From Theocolax elegans (Eukaryota > Arthropoda > Insecta > Hymenoptera > Cerocephalidae), in NCBI GenBank assembly GCA_026168455.1, contig CM047425.1, positions 26,467,058-26,531,057 on the forward strand: a stretch of 64,000 nt of DNA, written 5' to 3'. This document shows positions 19,883-29,725 of this stretch, piece after piece; the first letter of the stretch is position 1; every line of letters starts with the position of its first letter. The notes beneath the pieces are model-generated. The model saw nothing but the letters and a program-made list of their open reading frames with translations, was not told the DNA's origin and did not search any database. A program made the translations under genes and the position numbers.

Positions 19883-20882
19883 GGGGTATTCCACGTGAAG
19901 TGGTCCGATCAAAATGTTAAAATGCACCATATTTTGGGTACACATTGCAAATGTTTTTCAGAATACAGAAAAAAAATTTTAGGTACTGGAATCTATTTGC
20001 TCAAAAGTTATTCTAACCTCAAAAAGTGAATTTTTCCATATTTTTTTCAACACCAGCTGGGTTTACCGCTATATATCTCAAAATCTATCAACTTTTACTA
20101 TAGAACATTATATGTAACATTCAATGCTAATTATATCTAAAATTTTTCTTCTGGGTTAGAATTTCTTATCTCAAGGTCAATGTTACATAAACTACATGTC
20201 AATATTCAACTTGAAAAAAGTGTAACTTTGCCACCTTTGATTTTTTCATCCATAAGTATAAAAGAAAGCTTGGAGCAATACCTTTCAAATGGTCTGTAGC
20301 ATTTTTATGGCCTCCAATTCTGTAAAAAGTTATGACAATTTAAAGAAAGACAAAAAATTCACAAAAATTAACATGGTAATTCCCATTTAAATTTTTTAAA
20401 AAAATTTCCTGTTTCATAACTTAAATTGTCATAACTTTTTACAGAATTGGAGGCCATAATAATACTACAGACCATTTGAAAAGTATTGCTCCAAGCTTTC
20501 TTTTAGACTTTTGGATGAAAAAATCAAAGGTGGCGAAGTTACACTTTTTTCAAGTTGAATATTGACATGTAGTTTATGTAACATTGACCTTGAGATTAGA
20601 AATTCTAACCCAGAAGAATAAATTCTAGATATAATTAGCAACGAATGTTACATATAATGTTCTATAGTAAAAGTTGATAGATTTTGAGTTATGTAGCGGT
20701 AAACCCAGCTGGTGTTGAAATAAATATGGAAAAATTCACTTTTTGAGGTTAGAATAACTTTTGAGCAAATAGATTCCAGTACCTAAAAATTTTTTTCTGT
20801 ATGCTGAAAAATATTTGCAAAGTGTACCCAAAATTTGGTGCATTTTAAAATTTTGATCGGACCACTTCACGTGGAATACCCC
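19883..20882. mobile_element. Palindromic fold-back element, 1000 bp
   Basis: Ends read GGGGTATTCCACGTGAAGTG and the inverse, within TATATA. The two arms (about 19883-20344 and 20423-20882) are reverse complements with a few mismatches and leave an ~80 base loop. There is no transposase. A transcript would form a hairpin of over 450 bp. TA-flanked long inverted repeats fit a non-autonomous mariner/Tc1-type fold-back MITE, but the superfamily is inference. Confidence 0.85.
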
Positions 20883-20911
20883 ATATATATATATTATAGA
20901 TATATATATAT

Positions 20912-21859
20912 GGGCTATTTCACGTCAAGTGTTACGATGAAAATTTTAAGTCACTCTAAATTTTGTGAAACGACTGGAAATATCTTCCGGAAGATAGAAA
21001 AAAAATTTGAGGTGATAAAAATAATTTGCCTAAGAGTTATTCCACCATGAAAAATAGAAATTTTTCAATTTTTTAGAGAAATTATCATTTTCACAGCCAT
21101 TTATCTCAAAATCTATTGCTTTTTTTTAAAATACATTACAAACAACTTTTGTTCAAAATAATCTTTAGAACTTATCTACCTAGGTTACAATTCTTAATTT
21201 TAAAATCTCGAAGAGGTAGAACGACCGTAAATATTGAATATCAAAAAAAGGCAACCACGCCACGATCGATTTTGATCTAACACCGCTCAAAAGATCACAT
21301 TTTTGGAGAGCTTTCGAATGGCTGTGGTTAGATTATTGGCCAAGACTGCTGGTGTAAGTTATACGCCATAAACCTCATAAAATCACTAATTTTCATGTAT
21401 TTTAGAGCATAACTTGCACCAGCGGTCTTGGCCAATAATCTAACCACAGCCATTCGAAAGCTCTCCAAAAATGTGATCTTTTGAGCGGTGTTGGATCTAA
21501 ATCGATCGTGGCGTGGTTGCCTTTTTTTGATATTCAATATTTACGGTCGTTCTACCTCTTCGAGATTTTAAAATTAAGAATTGTAACCAAGGTAGATAAG
21601 TTCTAAAGATTATTTTGAACAAAAGTTGTTTGTAATGTTTTTTCAAAAAAATTAATAGATTTTGAGATAAATGACTTTGAAAATAGTAATTTCTCTAAAA
21701 AATTGAAAAATTTCCATTTTTCATGGTGGAATAACTCTTAGGCAAATTATTTTTAACACCTAAAATTTTTTTTCTATCTTCTGGAAGATATTTCCAGTCT
21801 GTTCACAAAATTTGGAGTGAATTAAAATTTTCATCGTACCACTTGACGTGAAATAGCCC
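20912..21859. mobile_element. Palindromic fold-back element, 948 bp
   Basis: Ends read GGGCTATTTCACGTCAAGTG and the inverse. Arms of ~450 bp meet around a short loop at about 21363-21411. Only ~30 bp of TA-rich DNA separate it from the previous palindrome. Single-arm relatives lie at 7931-8427, 42300-42582 and 58264-58351, so this is a repeated family. No protein is encoded; the small frames mirror each other on both strands. Confidence 0.85.
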
Positions 21860-22497
21860 ATATATATATATATCTATAATATATAAATATTTCGCCGCCG
21901 CCACCGCCGTGTCTAAGAATTTAGAATTATAAATATATACATGTCATAAATGTTTTATATATATAATATATACAGGGTGTCCCATTTTAAATAACGGATG
22001 AGAATATCTCAAAAAATATTGGAGATAGAAAAAAACTTTCTAGACAAAAGTTGTAGGGTTTTTAAGGGGCCAACTGACGGTGATATTAACCTTAACATGA
22101 GGTCAAAGGTTGAAGGTTATTTGAAGGACAAAATGTTTTTTTCAAATAGGAATCACTACTTTTGACCTCGGAAATGGAAAGGGCGGGAAATTTTACGTTC
22201 AGTATGATCTTGGCCAAGGTAATGGTCAAGGTCATGGTCAGGATCAAAACAGGAAACGCGTACAGACCTTACTAAAAAATCCAACCCTATAAAAATATTG
22301 AGATGCAAGAGCTGTAAGGTTGCAAGAAAACCAATTGACGGTATCCTGGACCGTCACCTCAAGGACAAAGGTCAAGGTCATGTTTTAGGAATTTTAAGAT
22401 CTCGACCATCACTCGCTCTCAGCCTTACCCAGGATTAACGACGTGGACGTGGCAGTTTCTAATCCCTTTGTGTGTGTATGTGTGTGTGTGCGTATCG

Positions 22498-22632
22498 GCG
22501 TATAGTTGTCCCAAGCCACTCAAGGCAAGGCGATAGTTGTCCCAGCCACTTAAGGCAAGGCGATAGTTGTCCCAGTCACTTAAGGCAACGTGTGGTTATC
22601 CCAGACACTCAAGGCAAGGCTATAGTTCTTCT
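22498..22632. repeat. 30 bp tandem repeat, about 4.5 copies
   Basis: GATAGTTGTCCCAGCCACTT then AAGGCAAGGC repeats with a few substitutions, next to a short TG run. It lies subterminally in the broken mariner, like the arrays in the intact one. Confidence 0.85.
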
Positions 22633-22750
22633 AAGGGTAAGTTATCTAAAGTGATTTTAAAGACGCTTTGATCATGAAATTCATCAAATAAGATGTTCAA
22701 ACAATTGCCCGTTATTATCAAGGCATAACTGAATTCGATTTTGAAAACTT

Positions 22751-23746
22751 CTAATGGTGGCTAGAAGAGCGATTCTTGGAATTTTGCGACATGCAATTGC
22801 TATGCGGTCCATCATATTTTCTCTTGTGTGGGTACTTCACGTAGACAATATTTTTCAGATAACCCCACAAAAAGTAATCCAAGCTGGTCAAATCTGGAAA
22901 TCTCGGACACCATCCTTCAAATCCACCATGTCCTATCCATCGATTAGTGAATCTGACGTTTAGATAGTCACGAACTATTCTGGCAAAATGAGCAGATGCA
23001 CCATCGTGCTGAAAGCACATGCGTTGTCTTGTGTGCAGATCAACATTTTCAAGTAAGACCGGTAAATCATTTCTCAAAAACCGTAAATGATTGTGGCGAT
23101 TTACATGTCGAAGAAATACGGACCAATTAAGTTTCCATTTATAATACCGCACCACACGGTAAAACTCCAACGTTGCTGATGATTCACTTGTTGAAGCCAA
23201 TGTCGATTTTTGACAGACCAGTAATGGCAAGTGTGCCTGTTAAGTTGACCAGTATTATGAAAAGTAGCTTCATCACTAAATAGGACGTAATTTAAAAGAT
23301 CTGGATCTCCTTGTATTATCATTTGTGCCCACGCACAAAACTGGCGCCTTCGTTCAAAGTCCCCAACAAGTAACTGTTGTGTCAATGTTACGTAATTAGG
23401 ATGGAATCTGTGAACTCTCAGAATTCAGTGCACCGTGGATTTTGGAATACCTAATTGTCTTGCAATCGCTCGAGTACTAATGTGGGGGTCAATTGCTACC
23501 AAATCTAATTAATACTGCAAGCACATGTGGATGATCCTTTTCTGGTACATTATTTCTCCGTCTTTCTCGCGGACCAAGTGGTCGTTGGCGTTGACGCTCT
23601 ACAAGTCTCGCAATGGTACGATCGTTTGGGTGTCTTCTATTAGGAAAACGATAACGGTATATTCTTGCTGCTTGAGCATAATTACCATGGCATTCTCCAA
23701 GCGCAAGAATAATATCTACTATTTCATTGGAGGTATAATCAGGCAT
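22751..23746 (-). pseudogene. Mariner-superfamily transposase, DD41D, frameshifted
   Basis: Three frames together cover the protein: an N-terminal helix-turn-helix part (23489-23746, DIILALGECHGNYAQAARIY), a central part with the first catalytic Asp (23101-23385, VLFSDEATFHN, then VWCGIINGNLIGPYFF) and a C-terminal part (22751-23230) with CFQHDGASAHFAR and FPDLTSLDYFLWG. The second-to-third Asp spacing is again 41. Frame changes lie between 23385 and 23489 and between about 23101 and 23230. All three catalytic Asp remain, so decay is by indels. Confidence 0.85.
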
Positions 23747-24361
23747 TATGCACTAAGGGGCTGACGGATGAATGATCTTATTTCAATCAGGTCAACTAAA
23801 GCGAGGTTGTGAATTATGCACTGACAGTATGATCTTACTTTTTTAGTTTTTTACACTTAAAGCAAAGTAGCTACTAAATAATTTTTGTATAATTCCGCAA
23901 AAAAATTTACGATTTTACACACATATACACACACACACACAGAGGGATTAGAAACTCGCCACGTCCACGTCGTTAATCCTGGGTAAGGCTGAGAGTGAGT
24001 GATGGTCGAGATCTTAAAATTCCTAACATGACCTTCACCTTTGTCCTTGAGGTGACGGTCAAGGATACCGTCAGTTGGCTTTCTTGCAACCCTATAGCTC
24101 CTGCATCTCAATATTTTTAAAGGGTTGGCTTTTTTCGTAACGTCTGTACGCGTTTACTATTTGATCCTGACCATGACCTTGACCATAACCTTGGCCAAGA
24201 TCATACTGAACGTAAAATTTCCCGCCCTTTTTATTTACGAGGTCAAAAGTAGTGATTCCTATTTGAAAAAAACATTTTGTCCTTCAAATGACCTTCACCC
24301 TTGACCTCAGGTTATGGTTAATATCACCGTCAGTTGGCCCCTTAAAAACCCTACAACTTTT

Positions 24362-24678
24362 AGTCGGATTTCCCCCTCGCTTCGCTCGAGCGGCAAAAAG
24401 ACGAGTGGGGATGGCCTATTTTCCTTACTAGTTGCGTATAATATTTTTCCTGACAAGGTGGGAGAAATTTGACATTAAGAAGAGTGAAAATTCTTTTGAT
24501 TGTAGCATGTACGAAAAAACATAGCACCATTTCTGCGAGCCTAATATAAGAAGTTTTGACTGCGTTATATGTCTTGTTTTTCTGTCATCTCTCCCGCTCT
24601 CCCTCTCTCCCTCTATATCCTAATATTATATTATAAAGAAAAATTAAATAATTGTATTAAAATTTAATCATTTTCTTT
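24362..24678 (+). mobile_element. Left part of a small inverted-repeat element split by the gypsy
   Basis: Matches the reverse complement of 58430-58735. It is cut on its left at 24362, where the mariner remnant ends, and on its right by the gypsy LTR at 24679. The remainder resumes at 42174 after the gypsy. The intact copy at 58352-58765 shows its ends to be ACTAGTGAGCAAAAT and the inverse. It has no coding potential. Confidence 0.85.
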
Positions 24679-25294
24679 TGTCGCGTCCCGACGAAAATTA
24701 TATTATTATTTTTCGTAAAAAGTACTGCGTAGTTTAGAATAAAAATACGGCGTAGAAGACGAACGAAATAAGGTTGATAAAGAATGATTCTAAGTAAGTG
24801 CAGTAATATAAAATATAATTTATAGAGCTAAAGGACAGATTAGTTTACGAGTGTTCCAAACGAAATAGAGACTGATAAGTAGAGTTAAAGATATTATTCG
24901 AAGCCAATACGCGTATAAGCGGGATCGCCGATAGTGAGATCGAAACGAAGGGTTGCGCAAGAGTTTTTTTGTACTGCACTATAAAATGAATGCTCGGAGA
25001 AGAACCGGCAATGGGAAACATCGACTAGAAAATTCGAGCATTAGAAGGAAGTAATAAATTAAGCCGTTCTTTGGATAACGTCGCAGTAATAAAAGGGGGA
25101 CAGCAAATTCTCCGAATTAACTACGAAGCGATACAGAGAATGCATGGGATTCGATAATTTTTAACTACGCACATCTAACGGTCCAATCGGGTGCAAGCAC
25201 AGAAAATTCGAGAACTACTTACACATCTCCATATAAGGCAAAGTGTAAGACAAGGCGAAGCGTAAGACAAGGACAGATGCATAGGATTTTAGGG

Positions 25295-25303
25295 TATATA
25301 AAG
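25295..25303 (+). promoter_or_regulatory. Likely TATA box of the gypsy LTR
   Basis: TATATAAAG preceded by GGG and followed by a GC-richer stretch, about 615 bp into the LTR. The 3' LTR has the same box at 38074-38082. Position and sequence suggest the U3/R promoter; no transcription data support it. Confidence 0.55.
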
Positions 25304-25449
25304 AGGACCCAGAAGAGACACAGGCACTCCTAAATTTTCATCTAAAGCTTTCGCAAGGCGAAGCTCTGCTGGACAACTCTTTGATTTTTATCCGAGGGCG
25401 TGGCTCTGCTACTTGAACTTTAAGTAATACGTATTAAAAATCACAAGAC

Positions 25450-25897
25450 TAGAGCCGCGGTGGCTCATGGGTAGAGCTCCCGACTCTCACACCGAGGGTC
25501 GTGGGTTCGATCCCAGACGTGTACCTCTGAAAATTTTTTCATGTGCATTTTTCGAACACCGCGACTCAGTGGCTCGGCGTGTCACTATAATGTGACGCCA
25601 GTTCGGGTGCGCGTGCGTTTCGTGCATTTTTCAGTGCATGAGAGGCACGGGCATCTGAACTATAGGGAACGTTAGGGACGCGAAGATGTAAAGAGGATCG
25701 CGGTGGTTCCATCGGGAGGACAGGAAACTGTAATTATTAGACTAATTACAGTGACCGATGATATCTTCCGATGGACACAAGCACCACTGTTTCAACTACA
25801 TGTGCTTTGTTTACAGACACACCGTTCACCTCCGTCGCTGATTAGCCCTGGCAGCATAAATAGAGCGACGTTAAATAATATAAAAAAAAAAAAAAAA
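25450..25897 (+). mobile_element. tRNA-derived SINE, copy 2, in the gypsy 5' LTR
   Basis: Almost identical to the SINE at 8889-9332, with the same A and B boxes, 3' stem and poly(A) tail. The target duplication is AAAATCACAAGA (25437-25448 and 25898-25909). The 3' LTR has the single, uninterrupted site at about 38216-38228, so the SINE came in after the gypsy. Confidence 0.92.
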
Positions 25898-26901
25898 AAA
25901 ATCACAAGAGGAATCGAGACGTATCATTGACATCTACAAGTCATAGTCGAGGAACTACGACTTCGACATCTGGAAATCGTCGAGCTCCAACAGCATACAC
26001 ATCTAACGTCGACGCCCGCAGGTCTAGCAGGACATTATACGGCAATCTGACACCGCTACCCACGTTCAAGGCGGACCTTCGTTCCTCACCGAATATACAC
26101 ACATATATATATATATATATACATATATATATCTATATATTTGGGTACTTAAGGTATATTCTTTTCGGCTATCTATACGCTTGTATTATTCGTAAAGGCA
26201 ACCTGATATTTTATGTTATTTCGATTGCTGAACCAACCGTTTTTCTTTTAAAACAATTATTATTACATGTTACAATTTATTTATAATAATTATTCGTTAC
26301 ATTGTATTTGAATTGAAATATTCACGGTTTGAATTACAATTTATTAACTATAATTCATGTTTTAAACGACAACCATTTTTTTATTTTATCTGCATTTACT
26401 TATAATGATTCCTATTTCAATTATTGATTATTAATGTTTATAATAAAATAACCTTGTGTATTTTTTTTTATTCTATAATGTGTTAATATGTTCGCCGTAC
26501 ATTTGTTTATTTAATCAAAATTAATCGTTATTCGACTTAAATAATTTTATACAATTGTTAATAAAATAGTGTAAATTTATGTGTTTTTGCCCATTAAAAA
26601 GCTGTAATAATTTAGTTTCACGTGTTCATTTAAAGAAAAACAGCATATTATATTTAAATAAATAATGCATAATTAATACGAAATAAAACATATATTATTC
26701 TATTTATCCCACATTATATCCTGCATCTCTACTCTCAAATTAACTTCGCTCGCTACTCCCGGAGACGTAAGGCTAGTCCTAGTCAAACAAGAGCGAAAGG
26801 AACGCGAATGGTTTATTAACCATTTGCCTTCTTGTAATATTTTTTATGGTAATTGGTGCAAGTCTGGACGTGACAGATTGTATTAATTATTATAATAAAT
26901 T

Positions 26902-26919
26902 TGGTGCATCGGCCGGGAA
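26902..26919 (+). promoter_or_regulatory. Primer-binding site, tRNA-Gly (GCC)
   Basis: TGGTGCATCGGCCGGGAA is the exact complement of the 3' end of animal tRNA-Gly(GCC), as I know that tRNA, including CCA. It lies 26 bases behind the 5' LTR. The primer would start minus-strand synthesis. Confidence 0.85.
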
Positions 26920-26975
26920 ACTCACATTTTTGAGAGAAAAAAAGAAATTAAAGGAATAATGTGTTTAGATATAAA

Positions 26976-29150
26976 ATGTCAGGTTCGCCTAAAAAAACTG
27001 ATTGTTATGTAAATAAACAAAGAAACACGAATTTAGAATTTTCTATGAATGATACGTTATTAAATTTATACAAAGAAAAAGTTCAGACTCTCGATACTCT
27101 CGATTTAATTAAAACTCCTAGGGAAACAGTGCAAAATTTGACAAAAGAAATAAATTATTTAAAGGATAGACTAGAAAAAAGTGTAGCAAATATTTCGTTA
27201 TCTATAAAAATACCTCGCGATTTTGAATATAGAGAACCTTTTTTTCCAACTGATCTTTCTATTTCCGAAGTTAGTGAAGACGAACAAGAAGACACAATAA
27301 TTACTCCCACGCGTGTAAAACATTTTAGTTTAAAACCCGCAGTTTTGAATTACGAGGAACAAAAAGAACTTATCGCGAATAATCCTGTAAATTTTAGTAC
27401 GCCAGCCCCAATTTATCGTCCATATGAACCATTGATTTTAACACCGGATAACGTTATAAGCTCGGTAAGAAAACGGCTCGCGACTGAAGTAAAAAAAGAG
27501 TTGTTAGATTCTTATCTCGAGGAACCTAAAATCATAGAAAGTTTACAAGAAAGTGTAAAAAAAGGGACAACTTTTCAAGGTATCATAAATAAGATTAAAG
27601 GCGCGTTAAATATTTTTTCCGCACCGATCGAAAAAGAGACTGAGGAAGCAAAGACACTAGTGACAGACACGGCGAAAGTACTCGACGAAAAACTAATTCA
27701 AGGCGCGACAGATTTTACAGTTCCCTTCGATAATCAATTAATTAAAAAATCACCCGAACAAGCAAACTCATCTAAGATTAAAGACGAATTATTTAATAAA
27801 ATTAATTTAGATGAATTAAGAATAAACACCGGAACAAAACCAAAAAAATTAGATAGGAGTGAAGTTAAAAAACAAATTAACAATAAAACAATGACGTCTC
27901 AAATTCGAGGTTTATCGCTAAAGGACGCTCTAGATTTAATACCGCGATTTAACGGTCATAATATAAATTCATCGCAATTTTTGGACGGATGCAACGAAGC
28001 AAAAGAAATTTTACCGTCGGAGTACGAAAAAGAATTAACAAAACTTATTCGAATGCGTTTATATGGGGAAGCTTTAACTTGTGCGCGCGGAGAAAATTTT
28101 AATTCTATCAAAGAGATATCCGATTTTTTCGAAAACACCTTCGGATCGATAAAAACATATTACGAGTGGTCGGGAGAACTTGCTAAATTAAAACAGAAAA
28201 ACAATGAGACAGTCGTTGCTTATTTTAATCGGTTACAAGAAATAAAAAATGAAATAGTCAAAGCGGCCGACAGAGAGGGACGAGTCGCGGTAGCAGATCA
28301 TTTCATGCTTGAGCTAAGGCGAGATTGTTTAAAATTCTTTTTAAAAGGGCTTCGTTGGGAAATTCGCGCGCGTTTAGGGACTCCAAGTTCTATAAAACAA
28401 GCTCGTGAACAAGCACTTGAGGTGGAGCGCGAGTTCGCTTGTAGCGTCTTGGACGAGGAGACTCCGAGCCGAGAAGAGACTCGTTTTCGTTCAACTCGAG
28501 AAACGCGTAAAGTAAACTATATTTCTAATAACTCTCCGATTGTATGTCAATATTGTTCTAAGACTGGTCATGGAGCCATAAATTGTTTCAAATTAGCACG
28601 AAGTTTTGCGGAAAGATTTTCCGATAATAACAACCGACGCAATCCCATAAACAGTTCATATAGCCCACAAAATCGCTCGGATAATAGTCGTAATTATAAT
28701 AGACCAAATTTACAATTTGGTGGTTGGAATGAGTATCAAAATCAGACGGAATTTTTACCAAATAGAGACAGAAATAAAAATGATTCCTTTGTTCGTTATA
28801 ATAATAATAAATACTCGTCGCAGCAATTTAACAAAGAAGATCGGGGAAATAATTCCGGGACTCGCGGTGTGCACGAGCCGGTTAATCCAACTTCCCAAGA
28901 ATCACGGTATATTAATAACGAATCGAATAATAATATAAGATCACCAGTTACTTGTTTTCATTGCGGAAAACCCGGTCACATAAAGCGCGATTGTTATAAG
29001 TTACAAAGAGAGATAAGAGAAGGAAATCAAAATCAGGGAAACACCGACACTCTCTCTCCGAGGAGGGTCGAGAGAGAGGCTACGAATCAAATTCCCCCTA
29101 CTTCGAGCGCGGAAACCCGCTCAAACGTCCCCTCCGCACCGCGAAAATAA
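26976..29150 (+). CDS. gag: Gypsy Gag polyprotein
   Basis: The first in-frame ATG is at 26976 (MSGSPKKTDCYV), giving about 724 residues. The long, charged N-terminal half has no family motif I recognise. The middle carries a capsid-like region (KELTKLIRMRLYGEAL to VVAYFNRLQEIK). Near the end are two CCHC knuckles: CQYCSKTGHGAINC (28545-28586) and CFHCGKPGHIKRDC (28953-28994), which bind RNA during packaging. It is long for a gypsy Gag. The pol frame overlaps its last ~150 nt in the -1 frame, so Pol is probably made by -1 frameshifting. No break is seen. Confidence 0.9.
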   Translation: MSGSPKKTDCYVNKQRNTNLEFSMNDTLLNLYKEKVQTLDTLDLIKTPRETVQNLTKEINYLKDRLEKSVANISLSIKIPRDFEYREPFFPTDLSISEVSEDEQEDTIITPTRVKHFSLKPAVLNYEEQKELIANNPVNFSTPAPIYRPYEPLILTPDNVISSVRKRLATEVKKELLDSYLEEPKIIESLQESVKKGTTFQGIINKIKGALNIFSAPIEKETEEAKTLVTDTAKVLDEKLIQGATDFTVPFDNQLIKKSPEQANSSKIKDELFNKINLDELRINTGTKPKKLDRSEVKKQINNKTMTSQIRGLSLKDALDLIPRFNGHNINSSQFLDGCNEAKEILPSEYEKELTKLIRMRLYGEALTCARGENFNSIKEISDFFENTFGSIKTYYEWSGELAKLKQKNNETVVAYFNRLQEIKNEIVKAADREGRVAVADHFMLELRRDCLKFFLKGLRWEIRARLGTPSSIKQAREQALEVEREFACSVLDEETPSREETRFRSTRETRKVNYISNNSPIVCQYCSKTGHGAINCFKLARSFAERFSDNNNRRNPINSSYSPQNRSDNSRNYNRPNLQFGGWNEYQNQTEFLPNRDRNKNDSFVRYNNNKYSSQQFNKEDRGNNSGTRGVHEPVNPTSQESRYINNESNNNIRSPVTCFHCGKPGHIKRDCYKLQREIREGNQNQGNTDTLSPRRVEREATNQIPPTSSAETRSNVPSAPRK

Positions 29151-29725
29151 ATTTAAGCCAACAGAGTGCAGCCCCGGTCGTAATCTTCGATATCGGTCAG
29201 TTAAAACGTCCGTTAAAATTCTTGCTAGATACAGGAGCATCGGTAAGTCTAATTAAAGAGTCAGAGGTAGACTCTCGCGTAAAAATTGACGAAAATGATA
29301 TTATATTGTTAAAAGGCATAACTGACCACTCATTAACTACTCGTGGTAAAATTAGAATAGATTTCGAAGGATCTCCCGTGGAACTCAATTTAGTACATGA
29401 TTCGTTCCCTATACAACAAGACGGAATCTTAGGCACCGATTTTTTCCGTAGAAACGATGCAAAAATCAATTATTTGGAACAATATTTAGAATTTAACGGA
29501 TTAATCCTCCCCTTTGAAAATGCAAATAATATGCAAACGGATGAATCGATATATATAGTGGAGAATATCGAAAATTATGACCGAAAATCAATACGATATA
29601 TGCCAAAACCAAGGGAAAACAATGGTTATACGAACATGAAAAATTCAAGATTTTATAATTATACCGATAGTGACTCAGAACGTCAAGTGATTTTCAATTA
29701 CACGAAAATGATGAAACGTTTATAA
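29000..29725 (+). CDS. pol: Gypsy Pol, protease part
   Basis: Open from 29000 in the -1 frame relative to gag. It holds the retropepsin motif LDTGASVSLI (from about 29225) and the second conserved element GILGTDFF, and then an acidic spacer. The enzyme would cleave Gag-Pol in the particle. The frame runs into a stop at 29725 because of a 1-base shift near 29676-29682. The adjacent frame, open from 29674, carries on directly into the RT. The older inverted copy at 52-59 kb has one more base at this place and stays open there. This could be a real inactivating deletion or an assembly error. Confidence 0.85.
   Translation, partial: VTKRDKRRKSKSGKHRHSLSEEGRERGYESNSPYFERGNPLKRPLRTAKINLSQQSAAPVVIFDIGQLKRPLKFLLDTGASVSLIKESEVDSRVKIDENDIILLKGITDHSLTTRGKIRIDFEGSPVELNLVHDSFPIQQDGILGTDFFRRNDAKINYLEQYLEFNGLILPFENANNMQTDESIYIVENIENYDRKSIRYMPKPRENNGYTNMKNSRFYNYTDSDSERQVIFNYTKMMKRL

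Larger units (their letters stand above)
21973..24361 (-). mobile_element. Mariner-type element, DD41D group, broken, right end lost
   Basis: The left end reads CAGGGTGTCCCATTTTAAAT after TA. The inverse of its long terminal repeat runs from about 23935 to 24361, where similarity stops ~90 bp short of the expected end and another repeat begins. It differs in sequence from the two intact mariners but has the same plan: long inverted repeats, a minus-strand transposase and a subterminal tandem array. It is immobile for lack of one end and because the transposase is frameshifted. Confidence 0.85.
24679..26875 (+). repeat. 5' LTR of the gypsy, containing a SINE
   Basis: 2197 bp including the SINE at 25450-25897. 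It should hold the promoter; a TATAAA-type box lies at 25295-25303. Differences from the 3' LTR include a C/T in the TCACCGAA context near 26095 and an A/T near 26737. An open frame inside the LTR (from 25927) has no ATG and is present in both LTRs; I do not call it a gene. Confidence 0.95.

Noticed and set aside
25927..26286. 119-codon ORF in the gypsy 5' LTR, also at 38245-38493
   Set aside because: No ATG, present in both LTRs as part of the leader, Ser/Thr-rich without domain, and cut differently by the insertions in the two LTRs.
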